Shown one piece after another: positions 1 through 6,848 of a DNA stretch of 64,000 nucleotides (positions within the stretch are counted from its first letter, which is position 1; the number at the start of each line of letters is the position of its first letter). The DNA comes from Winogradskyella epiphytica (GTDB lineage: Bacteria; Bacteroidota; Bacteroidia; Flavobacteriales; Flavobacteriaceae): assembly GCF_003217215.1 (NCBI RefSeq), contig NZ_QJTD01000001.1, positions 1,154,876-1,218,875 on the forward strand. The letters run 5' to 3'. Below the pieces are notes generated by a model. The model did no database searches and was not told the DNA's origin. It was given only the letters and a program-made list of their open reading frames with translations. The position numbers and the translations under genes are program-made.

Positions 1-862
1 ATCTAGCTGAAATAGTACTTGTGTATTTTGAGGTTTTGTTAAATAAAGAGTATCCAAAACCATTACCTTTAATTGCATGTTCTCTTTTCCTTCTTTTGTG
101 ACCTGTCCATAACTTATCTGAAATTGTATAAGTTTTATTAGCTTTCAGTTCTAGCTTTTTTAGTTGAGTGTTTGTAAGAAGAATATCCCCAAGTTTTGTT
201 TTTTTTGCTAGTTCTTCGCGTTTACTTTTATCAAATATTACTTTGTTCTCTTCATCTAAACCAAATGGAAAATTAAATTCTTTTGCTTTTATTTGCTTTT
301 TATGCCAAGCCACAATAAAAATTCTTTCTCTGTTTTGAGGAACTCCAAAATATTTGCTATTAAGTATCTCAGAGCTAACATGGTAGTCCATTCTATTTAG
401 AATTCTTTCAATAGTTTCAAAGGTTTTGCCTTTGTCATGGTTTTTAAAACCTTTTACGTTTTCTAATAAAATTACCTTAGGGACTTTTACAGTTTTATCT
501 TTTTTATTAGCTTTAATTTTGGAGTGTATAATCTCTTGAATATTAAAAAACAATGTGCCACGAGTATCTTCGAATCCTTTTTTTAATCCTGCGTTAGAGA
601 AAGGTTGACATGGAAATCCTGCACATAAAATATCGAATTCAGGAATTTCATTGTAGTTCAATTCTGGGTCTGTTATATCAATATTGAAATTTCCATTCTT
701 AAAAATTTCAGGAGATATTTCTTTAAAATTTTCCTCATAAGTAATTCTCGCAAACTTGTCCAATTCTGAAGCAAAAACACATTCTCCTCCATTTTCATGC
801 ATAGCTATGTGAAAACCACCAATTCCAGCAAAAAGGTCAATAAACTTAAATTTATTTTTCAT
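1..862 (-). CDS. DNA (cytosine-5-)-methyltransferase, C-terminus cut by window edge
   Basis: Reading leftward from the ATG at 862 gives 287 codons without a stop, so the gene runs off the left edge. The canonical C5-methyltransferase motifs appear in order: motif I FIDLFAGIGGFHIA (about residues 6-19, SAM binding), motif IV GFPCQPFSNAG with the catalytic Cys, motif VI with ENV, and motif VIII QNRERIFIVAW. A stretch GNGFGYSLFNKTSKYTSTISAR near the cut edge fits the region entering motif IX. The enzyme should transfer methyl from SAM to C5 of cytosine in a specific DNA site; the specificity cannot be read from sequence. Its start overlaps the end of the upstream XRE regulator by 11 nt, so the two are probably one transcript. 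A cognate endonuclease, if present, lies left of the window. Confidence 0.93.
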   Translation of the reverse strand, partial: MKNKFKFIDLFAGIGGFHIAMHENGGECVFASELDKFARITYEENFKEISPEIFKNGNFNIDITDPELNYNEIPEFDILCAGFPCQPFSNAGLKKGFEDTRGTLFFNIQEIIHSKIKANKKDKTVKVPKVILLENVKGFKNHDKGKTFETIERILNRMDYHVSSEILNSKYFGVPQNRERIFIVAWHKKQIKAKEFNFPFGLDEENKVIFDKSKREELAKKTKLGDILLTNTQLKKLELKANKTYTISDKLWTGHKRRKREHAIKGNGFGYSLFNKTSKYTSTISAR

Positions 863-1079
863 CTAGGAACACTTTATCATTAAAAAAAGTTCCAAAGTTT
901 GATTCTAGAGCGTGAATTATTCTCTCTAAGACCCTAACGGTTACATTTCGTTTTCCCGTTTCTACGCCAGTAATATAGGTTCTATCAACATTAGCCCTGT
1001 GCGCCAAAGCTTCTTGCGATAGGTTTTGGATTTTTCTAAGTGCAAGTATGCGCTTGCCAATTTTTTTGTTAATACTCAT
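852..1079 (-). CDS. XRE-family helix-turn-helix regulator, probable R-M controller protein
   Basis: This 75-residue protein is essentially one HTH_XRE domain. LALRKIQNLSQEALAHRA covers helices 1-2 and VDRTYITGVETGKRN the recognition helix and turn. The size matches controller (C) proteins of type II restriction-modification systems. It sits directly upstream of a cytosine methyltransferase and overlaps its start codon by 11 nt, which implies translational coupling. A Bacteroidota-type promoter and a GACTnnnAGTC palindrome lie just upstream. The HTH call is direct from sequence. The controller role is inferred from size, neighbour and operator-like site; it could instead be an orphan regulator of the methyltransferase alone. 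Confidence 0.88.
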   Translation of the reverse strand: MSINKKIGKRILALRKIQNLSQEALAHRANVDRTYITGVETGKRNVTVRVLERIIHALESNFGTFFNDKVFLDEK

Positions 1080-1102
1080 ATAATTTGAAAAAAATATAAA
1101 AT

Positions 1103-1133
1103 CAAATTTAGTCTGATGTTGTGTTTATTACAA
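1103..1133 (-). promoter_or_regulatory. Promoter of the XRE regulator-methyltransferase operon
   Basis: On the minus strand the -7 element is TAAATTTG (1110-1103) and the -33 element TTG (1133-1131), with a 20-nt spacer. This matches the Bacteroidota housekeeping consensus (TTG, about 19-20 nt, TAnnTTTG). It predicts transcription starting near 1096, about 17 nt ahead of the ATG at 1079. Confidence 0.7.
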
Positions 1134-1135
1134 CG

Positions 1136-1146
1136 GACTATGAGTC
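1136..1146. promoter_or_regulatory. C-box-like palindromic operator GACTATGAGTC
   Basis: The 11-bp palindrome GACT-ATG-AGTC has the GACTnnnAGTC form described for controller-protein operators. It lies immediately upstream of the -33 element of the regulator's promoter. A further AGTC half-site occurs at 1110-1113 and a GTTGT/ACAAC inverted repeat at 1118-1134. The position suits activation from the upstream site and repression from a promoter-proximal one. Binding is inferred. Confidence 0.5.
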
Positions 1147-1377
1147 ACCTTTTAATAAAGTTTAGTTTTGTTAATTTTGTGGCAAAATGCAGTGTCAGGC
1201 CTTGTCTTTGTGATTTTCTATTTCATTTAATCAGCAAAAGAGCATGATGTAGTATATTAAAAGAAGTATAAGTAGTAAGTTTTTCAAATTTTAAGTGTTA
1301 AACGCATGAAAACATTAATTTTTTTTCAAATTAAAAAGTGAGGTAACTATAGTTTCAAAATTATTCACCATATTTAT
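1147..1377. other. Non-coding stretch between the methyltransferase locus and polA
   Basis: No ORF of useful length or clear RNA is visible here. The plus strand has two TAnnTTTG-like words (1163-1170 and 1172-1179), but neither has a TTG at the right distance. The stretch is very AT-rich and leads into the GC-richer element at 1378-1465. Confidence 0.4.
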
Positions 1378-1465
1378 TTGCGTTAGGGAAAGTAGTGGAA
1401 AGCAGACAGTGAGGTAAGAACGAGGTCTTGCAACGGATAGCCTGACCTTTCTAGGGTACCGTCCA
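1378..1465 (+). repeat. Structured intergenic element resembling a recurrent Flavobacteriaceae sequence
   Basis: This roughly 85-bp block has higher G+C than its surroundings. It contains the words GCGTTAGGGAAAG, GTGGAAAGC, GTGAGG, GAACGAGG and CTTGCAACGGATAGCC. I recall near-identical words scattered between genes in many Flavobacteriaceae genomes, but could not check this. A stem ACGG (about 1433-1436)/CCGT (about 1459-1462) enclosing CCT/AGG can form at its 3' end. No second copy was seen in this window. It ends a few bases before the polA stop codon. It may be a dispersed repeat or a non-coding RNA. Confidence 0.4.
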
Positions 1466-1476
1466 AAATATTAGAT

Positions 1477-4341
1477 TTAATGCGCCTCCAACCAATTCAC
1501 TCCTACATCCATTTCTACATCTAAAGGAACATCTAGGGTAAAGGCATTTTCCATTTCGGTTTTAATCAGCGTTTTCATGGTTTCCAGTTCTGGTTTATAC
1601 ACATCAAAAACCAATTCATCATGTACTTGTAAAAGCATTTTGGTTTTATAATTGCCAGCTTCTAGCTTATTATAAATATGAATCATGGCAACCTTAATAA
1701 TATCTGCGGCACTTCCTTGTATGGGTGCGTTTACCGCATTACGCTCGGCAGCACCACGAACTACAGCATTTCTAGAGTTAATATCTTTTAAATAACGCCT
1801 TCTGTCTAAAACCGTTTTTACATAGCCATGATCTCTAGCAAAATCCACTTGCTTACTGATATAAGCTTTTAGTTTCGGATAGGTCTCGTAATAAGTGTCA
1901 ATCAAATCTTTGGCTTCGCTACGCGATAAATCGGTTTGGTTGCTTAGTCCGAAAGCAGAAACCCCATAGATAATTCCGAAGTTTACCGTTTTGGCATTAC
2001 TACGTTGCTCTCTGGTAACTTCGGCCAAAGGCACATTAAACACCTTAGAAGCGGTAGAGGCGTGAATATCTTCACCATTCTTAAAGGCTTCAATCATGGT
2101 TTCCTCTTCGCTTAAAGCGGCTATTATACGTAATTCTATCTGCGAATAATCGGCAGCGAGCAAGGTGTATTCTTCACTTCTTGGGATAAAGGCCTTTCTA
2201 ACTTGTCTGCCACGTTCCGTACGAATCGGAATGTTTTGTAAATTAGGATTGTTACTACTTAAACGTCCCGTCGCTGCAACCGTTTGCATATAATCGGTAT
2301 GAACGCGTCCTGTCAAAGCTTCAACCTGAAGTGGTAAAGCATCAACATAAGTACTCTTCAATTTAGCCAGTCCTCGGTATTCTAAAATATGTCGAATAAT
2401 CTCGTGGTCTTTGGCCAGGTAAGATAAAATATCTTCTCCTGTGGCATACTGACCGGTTTTGGTCTTTTTAGGCTTATCTACCAATTTCATCTTCTCAAAC
2501 AACACAATACCCAACTGCTTTGGTGAAGCAATATTGAACTCTTCGCCTGCAGCTTCGTAAATGCTCTTTTCAAGATGGGCAATATCGTTATTAAGTGCCT
2601 CTGATAACGAATTTAAAAAGTAGGTGTCTAAATTAATCCCTTCCAACTCCATAGCGGCTAACACACGTAACAGCGGAATTTCAATCTCATCAAATAACTT
2701 CTGCGTATTGGCTTCGCCTAACTCCTTTTCAAAATGTTCTTTGAGCTGAAGTGTGATATCGGCATCTTCTACCGCATATTCGGTTTGTTGCTCTAAAGGC
2801 ACCTCTCGCATAGACAATTGATTCTTGCCTTTTTTGCCGAGTAAGTCCGTAATAGGAATTGGTGTATAGTTTAAATAGGTTTCTGCCAATACATCCATAT
2901 TGTGTCGCATATCTGGATTAATCAAATAATGCGCTAACATCGTGTCGAAGAGTTTTCCCTTCACTTTAATATTATACTTGGCGAGAACTTTAATATCGTA
3001 TTTTAAATTTTGGCCGACTTTCTCAATGGCTTCACTTTCGAAAAATGGTCGTAAAACTTCAATTAATTCTTGGGCTTCATCGCGGTCTTCAGGGAAAGGC
3101 ACATAAAAACCTTTGCCCACTTCCCATGAAAAAGCAATACCCACCAATTCGGCCGTAAGCGGATTAAGTCCTGTGGTTTCCGTATCAAAACATACCGAAG
3201 TTTGATTCATTAAATTCTTAACAAATAAGGTCGTTGCCATGCCTGAAGCGACACTTTGATAAAAATGAGATGTGGTTTCGGCGGTTTTACGGGTGAATTC
3301 TGAAACCGTGTCAGCACCTGGTGCACTAGCATCCGGACTTCCGAAAAGCGAAAACTGACCTTCTCCGGCTTTAGAACTTGAACTTGAGGTTGAAGCTGAG
3401 GTTGAAGTCGAACTTGAACTTGTGGTTGTAGCCGATGCCGAAGAGGCTTCGTCTCTATCTACAGCAAAAGTCTTATTGAAATTATCAATTAATCGTCGGA
3501 ATTCTAATTCTTGAAAAATCTCAGTCACCTTCGGAATGTCTGGTTCAGATAATTCAAAGTCTTTAGCGCAAAACTCCACAGGAACATCTAGCATAATAGT
3601 GGCTAATTGCTTAGAAAGTAAGCCCAGCTCTTTATTGGCTTCAATCTTTTCCTTCATTTTTCCTTTGAGCTGATCGGTACTCGCTAAAAGGTTCTCCATA
3701 CTGCCAAACTGCTTGAGAAACTTCTTTGCGGTTTTTTCACCCACACCAGGGAGTCCTGGAATATTATCGGAAGAATCACCCATCATCCCCAAGAAATCAA
3801 TCACCTGTAAAGGATCTTCTACTTCAAACTTCTTTTGAACTTCAGGAATACCCCAAGTTTCATAACCTCCTCCAAAAACAGGGCGGTACATAAACGTGTT
3901 CTCTGTGACCAATTGGGCAAAGTCCTTATCCGGAGTCACCATATAGGTTTTAAAACCTTCTTTTTCGGCTTGTCGCGATAAAGTTCCAATCACATCATCG
4001 GCTTCATAACCTTCCTTCACCATGATAGGAATATGCATGGCTTTCAAAATCTCCATAATATACGGAACAGCCGTTTTTATACCTTCAGGAGTTTCATCTC
4101 GGTTCGCTTTATAGGCTTCAAACATCTCCACCCTATCGGCACTTCCGCCTTTGTCAAAACAAACTGCCAAATGATCTGGGCGTTCGCGTTTTATCACATC
4201 TAAAAGCGAATTCATAAAGCCCATAATGGCTGAGGTATCTTCTCCTTTAGAGTTAATTCTTGGATTTTTTATAAAAGCGTAGTAACCACGGAAAATAAGA
4301 GCGTAAGCATCTACTAAAAAAAGACGTTTTTGGTCTGACAT
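1477..4341 (-). CDS. polA: DNA polymerase I
   Basis: The 954-residue protein has all three PolA modules. The 5' nuclease/FEN-like domain covers about 1-290 (FLVDAYALIFRGYYA; GYEADDVIGTL; GDSSDNIPGLPGVGEKTA). The 3'-5' exonuclease domain keeps its DEDDy residues (FDTETTGL near 383, QNLKYDIKVL, YAVEDAD), so proofreading looks intact. The family A polymerase domain includes motif A (DYSQIELR near 729) and motif C (VHDELV near 906). Residues about 297-325 form a Ser/Thr/Ala-only linker between the nuclease and exonuclease domains. It fills gaps in repair and removes RNA primers. A TAGCTTTG promoter word sits 23 nt upstream of the ATG. Confidence 0.98.
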   Translation of the reverse strand: MSDQKRLFLVDAYALIFRGYYAFIKNPRINSKGEDTSAIMGFMNSLLDVIKRERPDHLAVCFDKGGSADRVEMFEAYKANRDETPEGIKTAVPYIMEILKAMHIPIMVKEGYEADDVIGTLSRQAEKEGFKTYMVTPDKDFAQLVTENTFMYRPVFGGGYETWGIPEVQKKFEVEDPLQVIDFLGMMGDSSDNIPGLPGVGEKTAKKFLKQFGSMENLLASTDQLKGKMKEKIEANKELGLLSKQLATIMLDVPVEFCAKDFELSEPDIPKVTEIFQELEFRRLIDNFNKTFAVDRDEASSASATTTSSSSTSTSASTSSSSSKAGEGQFSLFGSPDASAPGADTVSEFTRKTAETTSHFYQSVASGMATTLFVKNLMNQTSVCFDTETTGLNPLTAELVGIAFSWEVGKGFYVPFPEDRDEAQELIEVLRPFFESEAIEKVGQNLKYDIKVLAKYNIKVKGKLFDTMLAHYLINPDMRHNMDVLAETYLNYTPIPITDLLGKKGKNQLSMREVPLEQQTEYAVEDADITLQLKEHFEKELGEANTQKLFDEIEIPLLRVLAAMELEGINLDTYFLNSLSEALNNDIAHLEKSIYEAAGEEFNIASPKQLGIVLFEKMKLVDKPKKTKTGQYATGEDILSYLAKDHEIIRHILEYRGLAKLKSTYVDALPLQVEALTGRVHTDYMQTVAATGRLSSNNPNLQNIPIRTERGRQVRKAFIPRSEEYTLLAADYSQIELRIIAALSEEETMIEAFKNGEDIHASTASKVFNVPLAEVTREQRSNAKTVNFGIIYGVSAFGLSNQTDLSRSEAKDLIDTYYETYPKLKAYISKQVDFARDHGYVKTVLDRRRYLKDINSRNAVVRGAAERNAVNAPIQGSAADIIKVAMIHIYNKLEAGNYKTKMLLQVHDELVFDVYKPELETMKTLIKTEMENAFTLDVPLDVEMDVGVNWLEAH
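3374..3445 (-). repeat. Degenerate hexanucleotide repeat coding the PolA Ser/Thr linker
   Basis: On the plus strand there are about twelve consecutive 6-bp units of the GAACTT / GAGGTT / GAAGCT type. They are in frame with polA and encode an alternating [S/T/A]-S linker between the 5' nuclease and exonuclease domains. Any change by whole units stays in frame and would only alter linker length. Confidence 0.75.
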
Positions 4342-4363
4342 TGTATAAGTTTTGAAAGGATTT

Positions 4364-4371
4364 CAAAGCTA
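4364..4371 (-). promoter_or_regulatory. Candidate polA promoter -7 element
   Basis: The minus strand reads TAGCTTTG, matching TAnnTTTG, with a predicted start near 4357 and a leader of about 16 nt before the polA ATG. No TTG is visible at the -33 distance, so this is a partial match. Confidence 0.45.
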
Positions 4372-4508
4372 CGAAAAACTTATTAGACCTTTAGAATTTT
4401 TGAAGGCTTCACTGCGATTTATTTAATTCCTTTATATGAAAAACATAAGCTGATTTTTGAAGGTGTTTTTGCCAATATTGTGATGCTTTAATTGAGAAGG
4501 CCTAATCT

Positions 4509-4629
4509 TCCATAGATACTCCATAGATACTCCATAGATACTCCATGGATACTCCATGGATACTTCATGGATACTTCATGGTGACTCTGAGGTGACTCCG
4601 AAGTGACTCCGAAGTGACTCCGAATAAGG
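4509..4629. repeat. Graded 11-bp tandem repeat array (11 units)
   Basis: Eleven head-to-tail 11-bp units run from 4509 to 4629. Units 1-3 are TCCATAGATAC, 4-5 TCCATGGATAC, 6 TTCATGGATAC, 7 TTCATGGTGAC, 8 TCTGAGGTGAC, 9-10 TCCGAAGTGAC, and 11 TCCGAATAAGG. Adjacent units differ by few bases, while the two ends share little. The array lies in the 464-bp gap between polA and the small secreted protein. The rest of that gap (4372-4508 and 4630-4747) shows no gene. The 11-nt period is not a multiple of three, so the array is not coding. Confidence 0.9.
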
Positions 4630-4747
4630 AAAAAATGGAATGTGTTGAAAAAATAGGAGAAACGGCCGCTGTATTTTAACCCATATCTTCGGAAGAATTG
4701 CAAATGAATACTTTCATAATTAATGAAGAGTGAAATGGCCTTTAAAT

Positions 4748-4779
4748 AAAAAAGCCGAAACTCAAGTTCCGGCTTTTTT
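4748..4779 (-). terminator. Rho-independent terminator after the 86-residue secreted protein gene
   Basis: The stem AAAAAAGCCG/CGGCTTTTTT is extended past one A-C mismatch by AAC/GTT, with a TCAA loop. The flanking A and T tracts would let it act on both strands. It lies 26 nt past the minus-strand stop at 4806. Confidence 0.85.
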
Positions 4780-4805
4780 GTCTAAAATATAGGGTGTATC
4801 GCTTA

Positions 4806-5066
4806 TTAACAAAGCTTCGTAGTTTTTACTTTAATCTGAAGGCTTTTTCTATAAGCTTTAATACTGATAATCTCATTACTCTTTTTACGATTCATCCTTA
4901 AAATTTTCGCCTTAACTTCAGCAGAAATACGAACTGGTTCAAGCTCTAATTTTTCTGATGTCGTTGTTTCATTAAGTTCAGTATCATTGGCGTTTACAAC
5001 TTCCTCCTGAGCGTAGGCTCCTAGTGAAAGCGTTAAAAATAATATGATAATTAAACTTTTTTTCAT
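4806..5066 (-). CDS. Small secreted protein of unknown function
   Basis: This 86-residue protein begins with a clear signal peptide (MKKSLIIILFLTLSLGAYAQ, cleavage expected after AYA or AQ). An acidic stretch follows (about 21-45), then a basic C-terminal half rich in Lys and Arg (VKAKILRMNRKKS, YRKSLQIKVKTTK), ending in Cys. I do not recognise a named family. The acidic-then-basic layout is unusual but carries no functional inference. It appears monocistronic, with its own terminator downstream. Confidence 0.75.
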   Translation of the reverse strand: MKKSLIIILFLTLSLGAYAQEEVVNANDTELNETTTSEKLELEPVRISAEVKAKILRMNRKKSNEIISIKAYRKSLQIKVKTTKLC

Positions 5067-5188
5067 AATCAGAAATTGGTATTTTGTTTTAACTTCGACT
5101 CAAAGAAACAATAGATAGAATAGATACAAGAATAATTTAGATGAAACCATTCGATAAACGGTTAAGGGGAACTACCTCGTAAAAAATA

Positions 5189-5350
5189 TCGATGAAATGC
5201 ACAAAATGGCTTGATGGCCCTTTAAATACATAGATAGATTTGATGAATGATCAATTCAAAAGCTTGAAAACTAGAGTTTAGCAGAAGGTGTCGACGAAAT
5301 ACATAAGATGAGCCAATAAGGCTTATAAATAGTGATAAATTATGAATGAT
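5189..5350 (+). repeat. Imperfect direct duplication upstream of the aldehyde dehydrogenase
   Basis: Two diverged copies are visible: 5189-5252 (starts TCGATGAAATGCACAAAATG, ends GATGAATGATC) and 5291-5350 (starts TCGACGAAATACATAAGATG, ends TATGAATGAT). The second copy supplies the start codon of the aldehyde dehydrogenase. The first copy has a matching ATGAATGAT with no ORF behind it. The arrangement suggests a local duplication of a gene start. Confidence 0.5.
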
Positions 5351-6754
5351 TATAGAGATAATCCATACTTCGAGTTGTTTTCGAAACAGAACGAAAATCA
5401 ATTTGCAGTAGGAAATAGAACATTTAAAGAACGTTTTAAAACTTTAGATAAACTGCAGCGCGCCATTGAAGTTACCTATAGAACACAAATTCATGAGGCT
5501 CTGAAAAAGGATTTAGGGAAACCTACGGTAGAATCGGAACTTACAGAAGTCTATGCCATTATAGGAGATATAAAATTTGCGAAGAAGAACTTGTACCGAT
5601 GGATGCGAAAGCAACGCGTAGGAACACCATTGTCTTTAATAGGGTCTAGTTCGTACATTAAATATGAACCTAAAGGGGTCTGCCTAATTATTTCACCGTG
5701 GAACTTTCCTTTTAATCTAACATTCGGGCCGTTGGTGTCAGCAATTGCTGCAGGAAATACGGCTATTATTAAGCCTTCTGAAATGACGCCAAACTGTTCG
5801 GAATTAATGGCAAAAATAGTAGCTGATATATTTTCCGAAGATGAGGTTGCCGTCGTGCAAGGTGAGGTCGAAGCCTCTACCGAATTACTAAAACTCCCTT
5901 TTAATCATATCTTTTTCACAGGATCACCTAATGTGGGTAAAATTGTAATGAAAGCGGCCTCTAAGCATTTGGCTTCAGTGACCTTAGAGTTAGGTGGAAA
6001 GTCGCCAACAGTAGTTGATAAAACCGCTGACCTCGATAAAGCAGCAAAGAAAATACTGTGGGCTAAATTTTTAAACTGCGGACAGATATGCGTGGCGCCA
6101 GATTATGTCTTGGTAGATGAGGCTATTAAAGACAAATTTATTGCAGCCTGTAAAAAATGGTTGAGCAATTTTTATAATGATAATTCTAAAACATCCGAAT
6201 CTTATGCACGTATTGTAACGGATAAACATTTTGAAAGATTAAACACACATCTCGAAAATGCAAAAAGTGAAAAGGCTAAGTTTGAAGTAGGTGGTCAAAC
6301 CGATTCGGAATCAAGGTATATCGAACCAACTATTATTTCCGACTTAGACCCTGAGTCTTCATTATTGGAAGAAGAAATATTCGGACCTATTCTACCTATA
6401 GTCACTTATAAGAGTTTGGATATGGCCATTGCTTATATCAACTCTAAACCACGACCATTAGCGCTTTATATATATAGTAAGAGTAAATCCAATACCAATA
6501 GAATAATCGATAATACCAGAGCAGGAGGTACCTGTATTAATAATAGCATCTTGCATTACGCTAATCACGAATTGCCTTTCGGAGGAGTCAACAATAGCGG
6601 AATAGGGAAGAGTCATGGATTCTTTGGCTTCAAATCGTTTAGTAATGAACGCGCTGTAATGAAACAACATACATTTGGAGTGACAGAATTGTTATTTCCG
6701 CCTTACTCTGGTCTAAAAGAAACCTTAGCGCGCATAACCATTAAATGGTTTTAG
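5342..6754 (+). CDS. Aldehyde dehydrogenase, class 3 (ALDH3-like)
   Basis: This 470-residue NAD(P)-dependent aldehyde dehydrogenase should oxidise aldehydes to carboxylates. Visible motifs are SPWNFPFNL (cofactor pocket), the FTGSPNVGK glycine motif, ELGGKSP with the general-base Glu (about 216), the catalytic Cys at about 250 in NCGQICVAPD, and EEEIFGPILP followed by LPFGGVNNSG. The length and the short hydrophobic C-terminal tail fit ALDH3 enzymes, which often act on fatty aldehydes and associate with membranes. The substrate is an inference. The start ATG lies within the second copy of the local duplication described at 5189-5350. Confidence 0.92.
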   Translation: MNDYRDNPYFELFSKQNENQFAVGNRTFKERFKTLDKLQRAIEVTYRTQIHEALKKDLGKPTVESELTEVYAIIGDIKFAKKNLYRWMRKQRVGTPLSLIGSSSYIKYEPKGVCLIISPWNFPFNLTFGPLVSAIAAGNTAIIKPSEMTPNCSELMAKIVADIFSEDEVAVVQGEVEASTELLKLPFNHIFFTGSPNVGKIVMKAASKHLASVTLELGGKSPTVVDKTADLDKAAKKILWAKFLNCGQICVAPDYVLVDEAIKDKFIAACKKWLSNFYNDNSKTSESYARIVTDKHFERLNTHLENAKSEKAKFEVGGQTDSESRYIEPTIISDLDPESSLLEEEIFGPILPIVTYKSLDMAIAYINSKPRPLALYIYSKSKSNTNRIIDNTRAGGTCINNSILHYANHELPFGGVNNSGIGKSHGFFGFKSFSNERAVMKQHTFGVTELLFPPYSGLKETLARITIKWF

Positions 6755-6822
6755 GTCATTCCTGACCCCTTTACTATCAAATGTTTAACACTTTCATAAG
6801 ATAAGTCGCCCTGGCATATCCG

Positions 6823-6830
6823 TAAATTTG
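6823..6830 (+). promoter_or_regulatory. Candidate -7 element for the metallophosphoesterase gene
   Basis: TAAATTTG matches TAnnTTTG and predicts a start near 6837, about 12 nt before the ATG at 6849. No convincing -33 TTG is seen. Confidence 0.4.
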
Positions 6831-6848
6831 CAACTATAAATTTATGAT

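Noticed and set aside
1163..1179. Plus-strand promoter for a small RNA in the gap before polA
   Set aside because: Two TAnnTTTG words exist but neither has a TTG at the right distance, and no terminator follows before polA.
4509..4629. Possible CRISPR array
   Set aside because: Units are contiguous 11-mers with no spacers and no cas genes nearby.
4488..4703. A 71-residue minus-strand open frame
   Set aside because: It is the translation of the 11-bp tandem array, with a repetitive product and no homology-like features; the 11-nt period is not codon-based.
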